Assembly (NCBI GenBank): GCA_013368445.1
Contig: JAACJO010000010.1
Coordinates: 1,116,001-1,180,000, forward strand
From: Leucocoprinus leucothites
Taxonomy: Eukaryota > Basidiomycota > Agaricomycetes > Agaricales > Agaricaceae
DNA length: 64,000 nucleotides
Direction: 5' to 3'
A program made the position numbers and the translations under genes. Of this stretch, positions 11,825-24,700 are shown in pieces (position 1 is the first letter of the stretch; each line of letters begins with the position of its first letter). Below the pieces are notes generated by a model. It ran no database searches. It had not been told where the DNA came from and was given only the letters and a program-made list of their open reading frames with translations.

Positions 11825-13414
11825 ATGCCGAACTGGGATGGAGTGAGAAGTAGGCGGATCATTTCTTCAACAACTTGGTTAGACTTGAACTAATCTGGTC
11901 GTTGTTTTCAGGTTTAATCCTCTTTCTCAATTGTCTTGGCAATACTACATCGCTGGCCCGCCTTCTGTATCGAGCACGGACACAACGCCTTTGGTGGGAT
12001 GATTTCTGGGCATTTACCGCCATGTTGTCCGACATAGCGATGCTGGTGTTATTTGATACACGTTATGGTCCTTACGGTACGAACCTCCTCTCTTTCATTT
12101 CTCCTCCGGGGCTTGGAACCCTCGATTCGAAGGAATTCTATCCTACCTGCAATTAATCACGCTATTGCAATAAATCAAAACTAGCTGCTTACTTACGTCC
12201 TTCGTTGTGTTCTAGTGGCCAGTGGACACGACCCGCACATGTCGGAGATCCGCCAAGCACTTGGTTTCTTCACAATGACATCTGTACTGTGGGGAGCCAG
12301 GATGAGCGTAGCCATCACCATCGTTCGACTCGTCCCACCAGGGCGTGGACGTTGTGTAGCCAAAGGCATAGCAGTGCTCTTCGCTCTGATGTGGTGCGGG
12401 CTACTCGTTCATAAGCTTTACATTTGTCAAAGCCAATTCGGCCTCCCTGGACTCATATCGTGCTTGCTCCCGATCAATTCAGGATATTTCGAACTTTGCA
12501 GTACGTGTATATTACCTCTACATTCATAAAGTCTTTTGCTAATACGGCACTCCTAGCGGATCTCACAGCTGATATATGGCTGATATGCTCTGCAGCGTAT
12601 CTACTTTGGCATATGAAGCTCACCACGCGACGGCAAATCGTCATATTCTCAGTATTCGCGAGTGATGTCTTGTTAGCGGCGGCTAGCATCATACACGTTG
12701 TTTACATCTTGCAGCAAAGGCGGTCAGCCGTTTGGATCAGTGCCTACGTAGAGGTGAATTTTTGAGCCGGTTTTCTTGCCCGTCGTATTTACTGAACGGA
12801 TTGGCAAAAAAACACAGGTCGCAATATCTCTGATCATCTGCAATCTTCTCGTCCTTGTAACATGGCTGTACTCGCGCATCTACCCTTCTGACCAAGACGA
12901 GACCCTCCCAACCTCAGTCAACAATCCTACCACCACCTCTGCTTCACGACGATCACGACACCCAGATGCCCCCATATACGGATTCGATGGATCCGTCCTC
13001 GTTCTCACCCAAATGTCAAGCCCCTCTATTTCCCTGACCTCAAGCTTTCTGGACAACCAGTCCAGTGATTCCACTTTTGGACCTCCGGTATCTAAACCTC
13101 GTACCCACTCCCTCGACACCCTGCACCCCATAATTACCTTACCAAGTGGGGTTTTACCCACCTATCTCCGCCCTACCAAAAGCTGTCCCTCATTCTTTTA
13201 TACAACATCTTGGGCGCAAACTGAAGACTCTAGCGACAGGGATATCACATGGAATAGCGCTGGATTTGAAGCTCAGTCTGTTAAACGCCCGCCGAGTTTG
13301 GCGTTTAGCTTTGACTCGGAGAGTTGGAATCCGACGGATGCTCAAACGTACGGCGCTAAGGGAACTCCACATCGGAGTACACCTCCGCATCGGAAACTAA
13401 CTCGAGCCTTTTGA
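11825..13414 (+). CDS. rhodopsin-like (SAT4-type) fungal integral membrane protein
   Basis: Five exons, 11825-11849, 11912-12076, 12216-12500, 12557-12753 and 12818-13414, give 422 residues in frame; the last four are well supported, the 25 nt first exon (MPNWDGVR) is tentative. Hydrophobic helices alternate with the family signature RLWWDDFWAF after the first helix, then VASGHDPHMSEIRQALGFFT, an R-containing helix start (WGARMSVAITIVRLVPPGRG), ELCTDLTADIWLICSAAYLL and VAISLIICNLLVLVTWLYSR. This order matches the fungal rhodopsin-domain/SAT4 membrane proteins; these lack a retinal lysine signature visible here, so a light role is not implied. The last ~170 residues are a Ser/Thr-rich cytosolic tail. 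Related proteins in Basidiomycota are mostly uncharacterised. Ligand and function are unknown. Confidence 0.78.
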
Positions 13415-15486
13415 AGTCACCGTTGGGTGAGAACCCTCATATCATTATTGTGTCATTCGCACGCCACACACACTTTCTCTCCTTCTCTCTCTACACTCAT
13501 CGGGTAATAGACCCCCATCTCCGGTCATCACACGTCTTATTCTGTTGCTGTCTCTTGCTTTCAAGTTTGCTATGTTCATATGGGTTTCCTTTTGCAGACC
13601 AGTTCGCATGTTACTTTGATTGTACTATTTTTCATTTGTACTTCTCTTTCTTGTTCCTGTTCTCGACTACTATCTTTGGACTCTAGCGCTCTATTCTTTT
13701 GAGTAACACAATCATAAGAGTCTCGGTTCTTACATTAAACTTGACACGCATACCTGCTACTACCATTACAATTGTAAAAGTATTGTTAAAGATAACGTCG
13801 ACTCGTTAGGAAAGAATTAAATAATGTCGCCCGAGCTGTCAACGCCATCTCGTAGTAGTTTATAACATTGTCTGAACATTATTTGACATGACAGTACTTA
13901 CGCGGAAAGATTTTACCGCTTTAGATTCAGCTTCGAGATTCTGACGAGTTCCGCAGCGCAGGGGACGTCGAATTGGGTCACATGTCATTATGTATTTAGA
14001 CTTGATGTCAAAGTGACAATCCCCGATCAAAAAGACGACGTTGGACAGCGCCAGCCACGGGACAGCGAGTCGCCCTGTATCTACTTATATACATTTACCT
14101 GGCAGCACACGTTAAAAAATGACGTTAACTTAAAGGAATGATAGCCAGCACTTTTCTCAAGGTGTTCAGATTCAGCGTACATAGTTCAACGCTGGAAATT
14201 AGCCTTGTTCCGGTGCAGAATCTGGGTTCGACACTCGACAACGGATCAAACTATGACGTCGAAAGCGAGCACAAAAACACGTGATAACTAGTCTCTTTCC
14301 TCGTTTGTCCAGACATGAGTACCTCCGCGGATCTATCAATAAATAACGTGTTCGATTCCTCTCGATTACTGATGCATACCAGCGCAATCATTCTCGATAT
14401 TCATATCCCCTCCCAGTAACGATTGCCCACTACATAGTGCCTCGACGGGACAAAATAGATGCAGGTATTGTCGACCTGGAAGTGGGCAAAATGACTACAA
14501 ATCCAGGTGGCGTATCAGAAAACCGTATCTTCGATCACATCAACATCATCTGAACCGCTAGAATAGATTACGACGGATACAATATGGGCCATGACAATAC
14601 TGGAGGTTTGCAATTTCTAGCTCCGGCTCTCAATCCGAATATACTGTTAACCTGTCGGCGTGATCGACCGCTGTAGGCCTTCATGTTTGATAATACAGCT
14701 CGAAGCTTCGCGATCTGTGTTCCCGGTCGTAATCGAAGCGAATACTCGAAGATGCGTGTCTATCGAAGATTATTTATAAGAAGCCTAGGGACAAGTGCCT
14801 TGCTCTCGGTCCATGGTCCAAATGGTTTAAATAAGACACGACCATTGGGGTGCAAACGAGGTTGCTTCCACCGCTATTTTGGTATTGTCCGCCACTGTCT
14901 GTGTCTAGAAGATTACCTACTTACTCCCCCTTTATGGCTTACTGATATTCAACAAAACCTCATTGCCTAAGAGCTAACAAAGCATGTTAGACAACCCCTC
15001 CCGGCCATTCCGGATCCTATTCTACACACGGTCGACCAACGAGAACCGATGTCGACCTCTGACACTATCAGTCACATGTAATGCTTCTAGTGCGTGCGGA
15101 AACGTCCCACATCGCTTTTCATTTCAAGGGCCGAGGAGCAGATTTGTGACGCGAATATCAAATGTTAGTGAGCTTTCCATCGACTGAGATACGTAGCGTG
15201 TTCAGCGAAGCGAGGGTCGATCTATAGTTTCCATTAGGAAATCAGTAATCTGCCTACTTCTAGCCCGGCATCACTGATTGCACCAAGATGTAGTGACTTT
15301 GTAGATGGTGCGGAAGATATCACTGGAACACGGTCCAAAATGATCATATAGCTCAGGCAAATGACAACTGGGGTATTCAGAGCACATATGTTACATCCGA
15401 CACGAATAACAATAATTGTAGAGGAATAACTCGAATGAATGTCAGTTAAGCTGAATAAATAGAGAAATCAGGTCCTAGCCACGGTT
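13415..15486. other. intergenic, no supported gene
   Basis: About 2.1 kb. The first 300 bases are T-rich and probably the 3' region of the rhodopsin-like gene. The remainder has only scattered frames under 100 codons with frequent stops and no recognisable family. Nothing structured was noticed. Confidence 0.45.
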
Positions 15487-18400
15487 TTATACTCGGAGAC
15501 TCTCAGGAGGACCAAGATAGCTAGGGCGAAGTCCGCCAGCGTCTAGAGCATGGGATCAGTTATCAATCAACTATGAACCAGCATGGTTCGGTGCTCACCG
15601 ATGACAATCTTCTGAACAACAGCGGTCGGCTCCACCATCCAAAGCTTCAGAGTATGAGCGCCAGTGTTCACATTTGTCCAAAGGTTGGTGATTGGAACAA
15701 TAGAGTTGGCAACGAACCCATCAGGACCGCCCCAGGCAGCAGGCAGGGTGCCAGGTTGTGCGTCAGGGATGAACTGAGTGGTCTTTGCACCCTGGGAGTC
15801 GAGTTGAACCGCAAGTCGGAGAGGATGGTCCGGGCCAATGGCGTTGAGGGAGGGTGACACATAAACGGTGACCGTGAGGTTGCCTCCTTTGGTGTTGAAA
15901 TTATAGAAGTCATATTCGCTGACGGGAGAAACAGATTTCTTCAATTTTTCTTCTCTAGATGGGGAAGCTGATCACGTACAGAGAAGGTCCAGAACCGACA
16001 TCGAAGGCTTGGTCGGTACGGGGCCAGGGAGTCACCCCAGAGAGTGTGCGACCATATCCAGGTAGCTCCTTCCAAGTAACACCATTCACCGAGTTGTTAC
16101 GAGCGGCGTGAGCAGCCTCAATTGAAACAACGCCAGATCCCTCGACAAAGCCTATACAGAATCAAGCCAGGTAACTAGAATTATAGCTGGCGATCGTACC
16201 CTTGAAGCCACCAGAAACGGAGTTCTTCTGCGCATTGACAACAGCATTGACAGACATTGATGGTTGACCCTTTGCAGTGGCCTTGAAAGTCACCTGGGCA
16301 GAGTTAGCGCCGTCTTTAAGTTGGCTCCAGTCTGCAACAGAGACGTAGACACGCTGCTCGGGAGATTTGGACGAAATGCTACCCTTGGTGTCCGAGAGCT
16401 TGACCCAAGAAGCGTTGCTGGTAGCAGTGAACGTAAAAGACGTCGGGCCTCCGGCGCCAATGTCGAAGTAAGCGTTGGTGATGGGAGAGAAATTATCCAA
16501 TGAAATCGAGGGTGGTGGACAGTTATAACCTTGAGCGCACTGGAACGGATTGTCACCGGGCCTTGCGATTGGAAAATATCAGTATGATCACGTTTGCGAA
16601 AGGCGGCTCCAGCTCACCATGCTCCGCGTGTACCCTCGGGAACAATCCTCATAACTCCAGCCAGAGCTTGCTTCCTGCTTTGTACACGGTTGACGGCGGG
16701 CATGCTAAAGGCAAGCTTAGAAAGAAGGGGGCAACACCAAATCGACCCTTACCTGTCAACCATGGGCTGCTGCCAGTAGTAATAACCAAGTCGAGTCTGG
16801 TCCATCATGCTGAAAAGCTGGTTAACGGTCGTTCAAGGTAGCAACTAGCGAATTGACGCACTGAACCCATTTTCCATTGAGGAGGGAGTGATAATCAGTC
16901 TCAAGGTCGAAATCATTGTCAAAAAGCTCCCCGACTCTGTCGGCGAGATCATTGGTGCTGAGCTGGAGTGCAATGAGAAATTTTCCTGTCGCTAACATAT
17001 ATAAGTCACTTACTCTGGCTTGGGATGCCCTCAGATTATTCTGCCCAGCGTAAATAAGCTAGGAAGAAAATGTCGTTATGAACACACGACAAAAGAAAAT
17101 TGAAAGTCCACACCATTTTGCCAATGTTGCTACTAGCAAGGACGGGGTAGTGAATGAGTTGGTAGTATGAAGGTTTGAAAGTAGAAGAGAGGCTCTGGTA
17201 TATGGCAGTCGAAGATTTTTCCAAATCCTCCCATGCGGCAACAACATTCTCTGCCCTTTTTGTACGTTAGTGTCACCAGAAAATGAACGACAGGATCGAT
17301 GGAACGCACTCGCGATAATCAATCAAACTATAGGTGGTAGAGTTGAGAAGCTCAGGCTTCCTGCGGGCATTGAACTTGGTGAGCTTAGCCACAATATCGG
17401 TCACCTGGGCAGCTTTCGTATCGGAAAGATCAAACTCTCGCTGGGCCCACCCGGTAACGAACGTGTCGAGGTTCTGAGGAGACCACCTAGTCGCATTCCA
17501 CCCATACCCGAGGAAAAACTCGATCTCGCGCTCGTAAGGTTTGAGATCGCCAACGTTGACGACCCAGAGGCGTGTGGACTCGGTATTAACTGCTAGAGAC
17601 ATCTGTTCGTAGACCTTCTCGATTTGGCTGGTCTGGGGGAAGGTGAGTCGGACATCGCATTCAAGGAGGAAACACTCACAGCGATCCATTTATAGTCGCG
17701 AGGGTCACCGACCTACAAGGTCGTGAGTCGATAAACTTAAAAGGGGGTGAATAACCTACGTAGTCGAACTAGGGCAAGAAATTATGTCAACACTCTTTAC
17801 AAGTAGAGTGTGAAATGATACTCACATGATAGTATACACCAGCACCTCCAGTTCGATTACGCTCAGATTCTATAGGGAAGCGACGGATGTTGCCCCAGCT
17901 AGAGTTTCATTCTCAGGACAGGGTATATCGAATGGGAGGCCAAAGCTTACTTGTCATCGCTCCACAAGAGAGTAACATAGTCGGGAACTTGTAAGCCGTC
18001 AGTATAGTATCCTTCGACCTCTTTGTCTGGATTCAATTCAGTGACACGCTCGTAGAAATTTGAGATAGTTACTCACAGAGTCCAGATCTGAGGGATAGTA
18101 GAAATATCGGTGTCTTCACCATAAACTTGCTTGAGGATATCGGTTTGGTCCTTGATCACCTGCTCCAACAATGCGATGTTGGTGCTCTCCGATAAAGGCA
18201 CTACCATGTATCAGTAATTTCATGAGAAATGAAACCGCAGGAACATACAATCTCCGAATCCACGCATGCCAACTGTGTAAACAGACTCGAAGTCTTTGGC
18301 ACGCTGAGCACCTTCCATCCAGTACTTCTTGATTGTCTCATTGTTGGTGGTATAATCCCAGCCCACATTGGGATACTCAACGCTGAACTCGACTGGGGTG

Positions 18401-19536
18401 GAACGCATCATCGGTTCTTGGTGACTAGAATGCCAAAATCAGCGGCCAAATTTCTCGGTGGGTCATCACAAACAAAGAATGCACACCTAGTGCCCATCAC
18501 AATACCATACATGTCAGCAAGAAACTGGTTCTGGGGATCATCTATACCAAAGGCACTAGAGCGACAATGAGACCTTGGTGGCAAACTTTATTGTCACCAA
18601 GGAAAGCATACCTGCTCCACATAGCGGGCCAGAGGTAGTTCCCCTTAAGACGCAACAACAGTTCAAATCTACCAAGACGTGAGCGAGGAACGGCAAGAGT
18701 ACTAGATCTGGACATACAATTTGGTGTAGAACTGCGAGTTGAAGGGCGACCCTGTGTGAGGTGCGCCAGTACCATTGGTGAATGTGGCAGCAGCCCAGTT
18801 CTGAAGCGCAGGTTGTTCATCGTTCAGGAAGATTCCGCGATATTTGACAGTCGGTGAACCATGGGAACAACCCGACGACTCGACATAAAGCTCAGAATGC
18901 TTCGTTGTGGGGACATCGGCCCACCTGACAGTATCTTACATGAGGTGGGGCACTCGAAGCGTATAAACGCCACCTACCAATACCACGGGGAGACGCCTAT
19001 TTTTACCAGTCACATCAGCGTGAACCAAAAAGGCTGGGCTTTCACATACCGAATTGTTCAGAATGATCGTAGAGACCATAAATCGTTCCACGCTTATCCG
19101 CTCCGACGATGACATAGGCTTTTGCAACTCCAGGAAGTGGATCTTGAACCTCACGGGAGATGAAAGACTCCCATTGTCCACGGATGGAAGAGACGTCGAG
19201 GCCCGTTGCATTAATGACACTTTCGATGAGGGAGGACTTTCCAAGTGTACCAATAATGATGGGTGAATCTTTGCCGAACTTCGAGGATGATACAGTGACG
19301 TTGGTCAGAGAAGCCCTGGCACCGGTAACCTCTTTGATATCGGCAACGAAGTCTGATGCTGCGCGCTGGACACCGGGCCATTCATCAGCAGAAACAAGAA
19401 CAGGTGCGGCTTTGTGCTTCGCGACTATAGGGAACCTCGAGGTTGAGGCCTCGAATGCAACACACGCTTGTTGTCCGATTGCGAGGGCCTGGTCGAGCAA
19501 GGCACAGAGGCCTGCCACGAGCAGAAGTCGGGCCAT
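15487..19536 (-). CDS. GH115 xylan alpha-1,2-glucuronidase, copy 1
   Basis: Secreted enzyme predicted to remove (4-O-methyl)glucuronic acid from xylan. Twenty-one exons (minus-strand order): 19536-19050, 18996-18978, 18924-18718, 18668-18612, 18555-18487, 18424-18249, 18200-18075, 18026-17951, 17898-17826, 17768-17760, 17712-17680, 17632-17310, 17255-17114, 17058-17014, 16962-16862, 16809-16753, 16704-16618, 16561-16200, 16151-15980, 15918-15599, 15542-15487; total 998 residues. A signal peptide (MARLLLVAGLCALLDQALA) precedes the mature chain. Family blocks: GTIYGLYDHSEQFGVSPWYW, WADVPTTKHSELY, GIFLNDEQPALQNW, LRLKGNYLWPAMWS, GTSHQEPMMRSTP, MRGFGDLPLSE, SDDNWGNIRRFP, GGAGVYYHFDYVGDPRDYKW, DNPFQCAQGYNCPPP and the C-terminal beta domain ending in SYLGPPESLRV. 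The frame is intact only if the intron at 18027-18074 is spliced at a GA donor (see findings); with its GT donor the frame breaks. Neighbouring copy 2 is a tandem paralogue. Confidence 0.9.
17760..17768 (-). other. 9-nt micro-exon (FDY)
   Basis: Nine coding bases, TTC GAC TAC, lie between a CCCTAG acceptor and a GTAGGT donor, flanked by introns 17769-17825 and 17713-17759. Including it yields GVYYH-FDY-VGDPRDYKW, colinear with GVYYH-VDL-VGDPRDYKW in the paralogue, where the same residues are joined to the downstream exon. Confidence 0.8.
18027..18074 (-). other. apparent GA-AG intron in GH115 copy 1
   Basis: The upstream exon reads CAG ATC TGG ACT CTG T and would be followed by GAGTAAC; the downstream exon resumes as AC AAA GAG, giving WTLYKEVEGYY. 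Using the nearby GTGAGT donor two bases upstream shifts the frame and leads quickly to a stop; no other AG acceptor rescues it. The paralogue has the same intron position with a normal GTAAAG donor (WTLYQEVEGYY). So this is either a non-canonical donor or a disabling mutation. Confidence 0.7.
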
Positions 19537-20299
19537 GGGGGTGAAGGAGTGGCAGTAAAGCGCAAGTGGACGAGAATCCGAATGTCGTTGGACTTCGCAT
19601 TTTTGTACATTCTCCTCTTCAAGCGAAGCTTTCCAATGCCATCAGGAACGATCGTTTGTGGGGATCTTGTGACCTGGATGGTTAAATCTCGGGGAACCTC
19701 GAGTCTACAAATACACTCACTTCTGGAAGGCCATGTGAGAAGAAAGACTTCCTTCGGTTCTTGGCTTTCAAATTTCCGCTTCCCCGAATATTTTGGCAAC
19801 TTAGTCCGACGAATGCACCAAGCTTGTTCCAACAGACCAGTTGATGCAGAACTACTGTTGTAAAGCCGGCGAGAAAGCAGATCACAGAGGAATGAGTTGG
19901 AAAGAAGCAGAAGCAGTCGCCTGATAAGGTGTGGACCTTGAATGAGAAAAAACGAACACTTTCGTCATAATCCAGATGAAGAACATGGACAACCCAAAAT
20001 AAACCACCACCAGAAGCCGTGGCAAACGGGGTCATCTCATTGTTTGTCAATATTTGTGCCATACCATATTTCGGAAGCGGGCAAACAATTCAAGCTCGGA
20101 GAAGCCGGAACGCTCGAGCCGGGTGTTACTGGAATGTACGTCTGACTTCCATCGCTAAAATTGTGTAATTTACTTATAGTACACAACAGAGCCCTGTTAA
20201 ATATTTTAGCAGTACTAGGATACTAGCTTCTGAATTATTCAACAAAAGCTGATATCGAGCCCCGCCTAGCATAGAGTTCTTTGAGCGTTCTGAAAGTAA
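19537..20299. other. upstream region of GH115 copy 1
   Basis: The proximal part should contain the minus-strand promoter of GH115 copy 1. No obvious TATA box is visible close to the ATG. The distal part runs into the tail of the decayed glycopeptide-family gene. Several open frames on both strands here have no recognisable family. Confidence 0.4.
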
Positions 20300-21205
20300 G
20301 AGACCGTGACAATATTTACTTATATTCAGAGCCTGGCATGGAACCTGAAAAAATGGGCTGTCAAGCCGCCTAGCTGCTTGAGGACAGTGGGATTGTTACC
20401 TATATAAAGTCATAGTTCAGGCTATCCGAAGATGCTAAGCAGAATCATCTTGAACTTACAAGTTGCGCCGCCATTACAGCCATTAGTATACCTGCTGCAA
20501 TTGAATTCAGTCGTTCGACACTTCGGTGCAATGGCATGGATTAGGCGAATTCAGGCTCACTTGAAGTCGGCTGCATTAGAAAAGTTATGCCTGATCGTGA
20601 GAGAGAAATCGATTGTCGTGAGCAAGCCAAACTGGTGAAAGTTACCCAAGCGACGCAAGGAGGAATCAAAGAAATGTCAGCGCTTGATCCAATGCCGGGA
20701 AATTTGGGGTCGGCGCCTTCAATGTTAGTTCAATCAGAGTGCATCCCCAACCGTTGAAGTTGCATTCTCCTTTCTACGAAAAAAGTCATATGAGCAAGGA
20801 ACGCGATTTGTGAAGAATGGAGGCGCCGCGTACCGTTATCCAAATAACTAGAAGGGCCATCGGATCAGTCTTGAAATGCGTATGTACCTATCAGGCTTGG
20901 AAACTTACGCAATAGCGGAGTTGAGCGGGCCGTTGACGGTATAATCTTCTCCGCGCGAGAGGGCGTTCGACCATTGTGTCAGCATGGGCTGCCGAATTTT
21001 AAATTTTAGTCAAGCTGTTGTGTAGACGGAATATCGTGGGTGTCTTACAGTGCCAGAATCACAACTGTGACGAGATGTTTAATGTCAACACGACGACCTC
21101 AAGAACAACAGGTTTTATTGAAACCTACTGATTGTTGAAGCGAACCTTGTGGGTTCGGCCAAAGCACCGAGGGCTGGCAGCAGCGAGAATGACAAAGGAC
21201 TTCAT
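20300..21205 (-). pseudogene. decayed secreted glycopeptide-family gene
   Basis: A minus-strand gene start (MKSFVILA...) at 21205 is followed by splice-bounded pieces that match, in order, the small secreted Cys-rich 'glycopeptide' family of fungi: THKVRFNN, HCDSGT, PMLTQWSNALSRGEDYTVNG then PLNSAIA, AYLDNGECNFNGWGCTLIEL, GSSADISLIPP, YTNGCNGGATC, and CPQAARRLDSPFFQVPCQAL. Consecutive pieces are in different frames: the signal peptide core is out of frame (the hydrophobic LPALGALA is readable one frame over), a one-base shift separates PTPNFP from GIGSSAD, and another separates CNNPT from CPQAA. Splice donors and acceptors are mostly still present, so decay looks recent. The approximate 3' limit is uncertain. 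Family assignment is from memory of conserved blocks and is moderately sure. Confidence 0.65.
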
Positions 21206-21768
21206 GACGATGTTGTGGTAGATGATGATAACATATTTGCTTAGCTTTTATGCCCTCTCGAGTGGCACCGCTGTCCACAATGTTTTCACCCAAAGAAGAA
21301 ACGCTCGGACGGCCTGTCGTCGGCGCGCTCGAGTCAAAATACTCAGAATTCTTTAGCCACTTTACTCCAGTTTGAACACGGGTGTTGAGAATGGATTGGA
21401 GTATCATAGAAAGGAGTTCAAGGACGTCATTTGAGCAGCTAGAGGTAAGTTCAATCGACCTTATAAACAGTTTTGGGCTCCGAGATACAGTCAATACCTT
21501 GGTGCTACCGGAATGGACTGGTCGTGTCATTCGCCGGGTTTATGCCGGCCCGCAAAAATCCTCACCAGCCTTGCCGCAAAGAGATTTTGCCAGGCATGTG
21601 GTTAATTGAGAACATGCCGAGTGATTGCCACGCACGCAGGAAACGCGTTCGAAGGTGTGGTATAACTTCAGGATATTTAAAGATACATTCGGGAGTACGA
21701 AGGCCGGGAATTTTGAGTCTGGAGTCGCATAAATAGCAAAATTTCGAGCTATAAAATACACCAATATA
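21206..21768. other. intergenic between decayed glycopeptide gene and GH115 copy 2
   Basis: About 560 bases with no supported exon. It should contain the old promoter of the decayed gene (minus strand, near 21210-21500) and the 3' region of GH115 copy 2. The minus-strand open frame across 21099-21530 runs into the pseudogene start out of frame and is not considered coding. Confidence 0.4.
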
Positions 21769-24700
21769 TCAGACTTGGAGACTCTCTGGCGGTCCTAAGT
21801 AACTAGGTTGTAATCCTCCTAAGTCTGTATGGAAAAACAAATCAGCATAGACGACTTCGTCGAGTTTTGAACAATCGCTCACTGATCAGAATCTTCTGCA
21901 CTACGACGGCTGGCTCAGTCATCATGATCTATAATAAGTTAAGGGATCAGTTATGCTTCTAGATAGGAGATACACATACTTTTATGGTGTGTTTGCCAGG
22001 AGATACACCTTTGAACTGAGTTTGGACCGGGATAATAGCGTTTGCAACGAAACCATCTACTCCACTCCAAGCAGCAGGTTGCTTGCCAGGCAATGCATCG
22101 GGCATGGGCTGGTGTACGACAGGCGTTTGAGAGTCAAGACCGACGGCGATGGTCAGCGGACGATCAGGGCCGTTGGCATTGTTTGAAGGCGTCATTAGTG
22201 CAGTGACTGTGATGTTACCTGACCCGCCGATGGTGTTGAAGTTAAAGAAGTCGTATTCTCTAATCCAAAAGCCGTATCAGATTCATCCTAGAGAGCCAAT
22301 AGCCCAAAACGCACAAAGTAGGACCTGATCCCACACCAAAGTCTTCGTCGGTACGGGGCCAAGGAGTCACAGCGGACAATGTCTTCCCATATCTCGGCAA
22401 ATTCTTCCAGGTGACGCCGTTCACAGATGTATTCCTTGTTGCATGAGCAGCCTCGATTGACACGAATCCATCGCCTTCAACGAAACCTGTTTACAACAGC
22501 AGTCAGGCCTTCTCGTCGAGGATAAAGCAAACTCTAAGTCGCACCATGGAAACCTTCGGCGACGGACATCTTGTTTGCATTCAGGAAAGCAGTAACAGAC
22601 ATGGGGGGTTGGCCGTGAGCTGTTGCGGCGAATGTGATCTGAGCGGTGTTCAAACCATTGCTGAGACTAGACCAGTCTTTGACGCTGAGGAATACCCTTT
22701 GTTCGGGCGTGGTGGGAGAGATGGATCCGGACGAGGGAGAGAGCTGAACCCAGGATGCATTGCTAGAAACCTTGAAAGTGAAGGGGTTTGGTCCCCCGGC
22801 GCCAACATCGACGAAACGATTAGGGAACACCGAGAATGAGTCGAGACTAACAGTGGGGGGAGGGCAATTGTACCCCTGAGCACACTGGAAAGGATTGTCT
22901 CCTGGCCTGAGACACACGTTGAGCATTGCATACAAATGCTGACATGGTCCGGTTTTACGCACCAGGCTCCACGTGAACCTTCAGGGGCGATCCGCATGAA
23001 CCCAGCCAAAGCCTGCTTGCGTTTTTGCACCCGGTTGATAGCTGTCATGCTATAAAACAAGAACAAAAAATGAATTTGATGCGAATAACGGAGACAGAGA
23101 GAACATACGAATTTGTCATAGGTTGTTGCCAGTAATAGTAGCCAAGATCTAGCACGACGAGTCAATTCATATCAGGAATTGGGACTAATCGTCCGCCGTT
23201 CTTACGAGTCTGATCCATCATGCTGTCGCAATGTAAGCATCAGGTGTTCCAAAGAAAGCCTAAAAGACTTACTGGTCCCATTTCCCTGTCATAAGTCATC
23301 GTCAGTGAATGCGGGGGCAGTCACAGAAAAAAAGCTTACCACCAAGCATCGTGTGGTACTCGTTCTCAAAGTCCCAGTCTTGCTCGAACAGCTCTTCTGC
23401 TTTATCCGCAAAGTCATTGGTGCTAAGCTGTCGTAGTGCCGGTATCAAATTTGAGAGGGAAAAAGACAAGGAGATTTAAACGCACGAAAGCTTGTGAAGA
23501 ACGTAGATTATTCATGCCAACATTCCAGAGCTAGTCAGAGTGTCAATGCTGTCTTTTCCTGCAGCCTTACTTAACTTACTAAACGGGCAACATTTGCGCT
23601 TGCAGAGACTGGATGATGCACCAGTTGGAAGAACGAGGGTTTGGTGGCGGACGGGAGCTTAGAATAGATGCTAGTTGAAGCCTTCTCCAATACGTCCCAT
23701 CCCTGCATCCATGTATCCGCCCTACGAGCCACAGGACAAGATCAATTCTTTCTGAAGTAAAGGACGAACAAAGAAACTTACTCGCGATAGTTAGTTAGAC
23801 TGTATGTCGTAGCGTTCCAAAGCTCGGGCTTTCTCCTTGCATTGAACCTTGTCAGGTTTCCAACGATATCCACCATCATGTCTGCTTGTTGCGGGTTCAA
23901 GTCGAACTCTCTCTGTGCCCAAGAAGAAACAAATGTGTCGAGGTTGTCCGCGTTCCAGCGACTGGCGTTCCAACCATATGTGAGGAAGAACTCTGTTTCG
24001 CGCTCGTAAGGTTTCAAGTCCCCAACATTGAGGACCCAGAGTCGCGTCGCGTCGCGATCTACCGCAAGTGACATTTGTTCATAAACCTAGGGTTCATCAG
24101 AATCTCAAAAATGCCCCAATGGGATAGAAAGCGGACCTTCTCAATCTGAGTAGACTAATTGAGAAAAAGGGTTAGCGAAGTAACAGTAAAAGGCTTGAAA
24201 GACGAGTTACAGTGATCCACTTATAGTCCCTCGGGTCGCCCACCAAATCAACCTACTACGATTTAGCGCTTTCGACGGTGTGCAGGGACAAGAGGCTCAC
24301 ATGGTAATAAACACCAGCACCCCCAGTTCTGTTGCGTTCCGAAGGCAAGGGATACCTTCGAACATTGCCCAGAAGATCATCTGCCCAGAGAAGGGTGATG
24401 TAATCTGGTACACGCATACCATCGTCATAGTATCCCTCTACCTCTTGATCTATACACCGACCCATCAGTGATTCGTCCAGAAACATCTCAGCAAAGCGAC
24501 TTTACATAGTGTCCAGATTTGCGGAACTTCTGAAACGTCGATATTCTCTCCATAGACGGTTTTCAAGATTGTAGTCTGATCGTTAATGACTTCCTCCAAA
24601 AGCTCAATATTCGTGTTTTCCGATAGCGGCACTGTAGATGAATCATTCGATGGTGAGTCGTGGGATGGTGCACCACGGAATTCCTTACGATCGCCAAATC

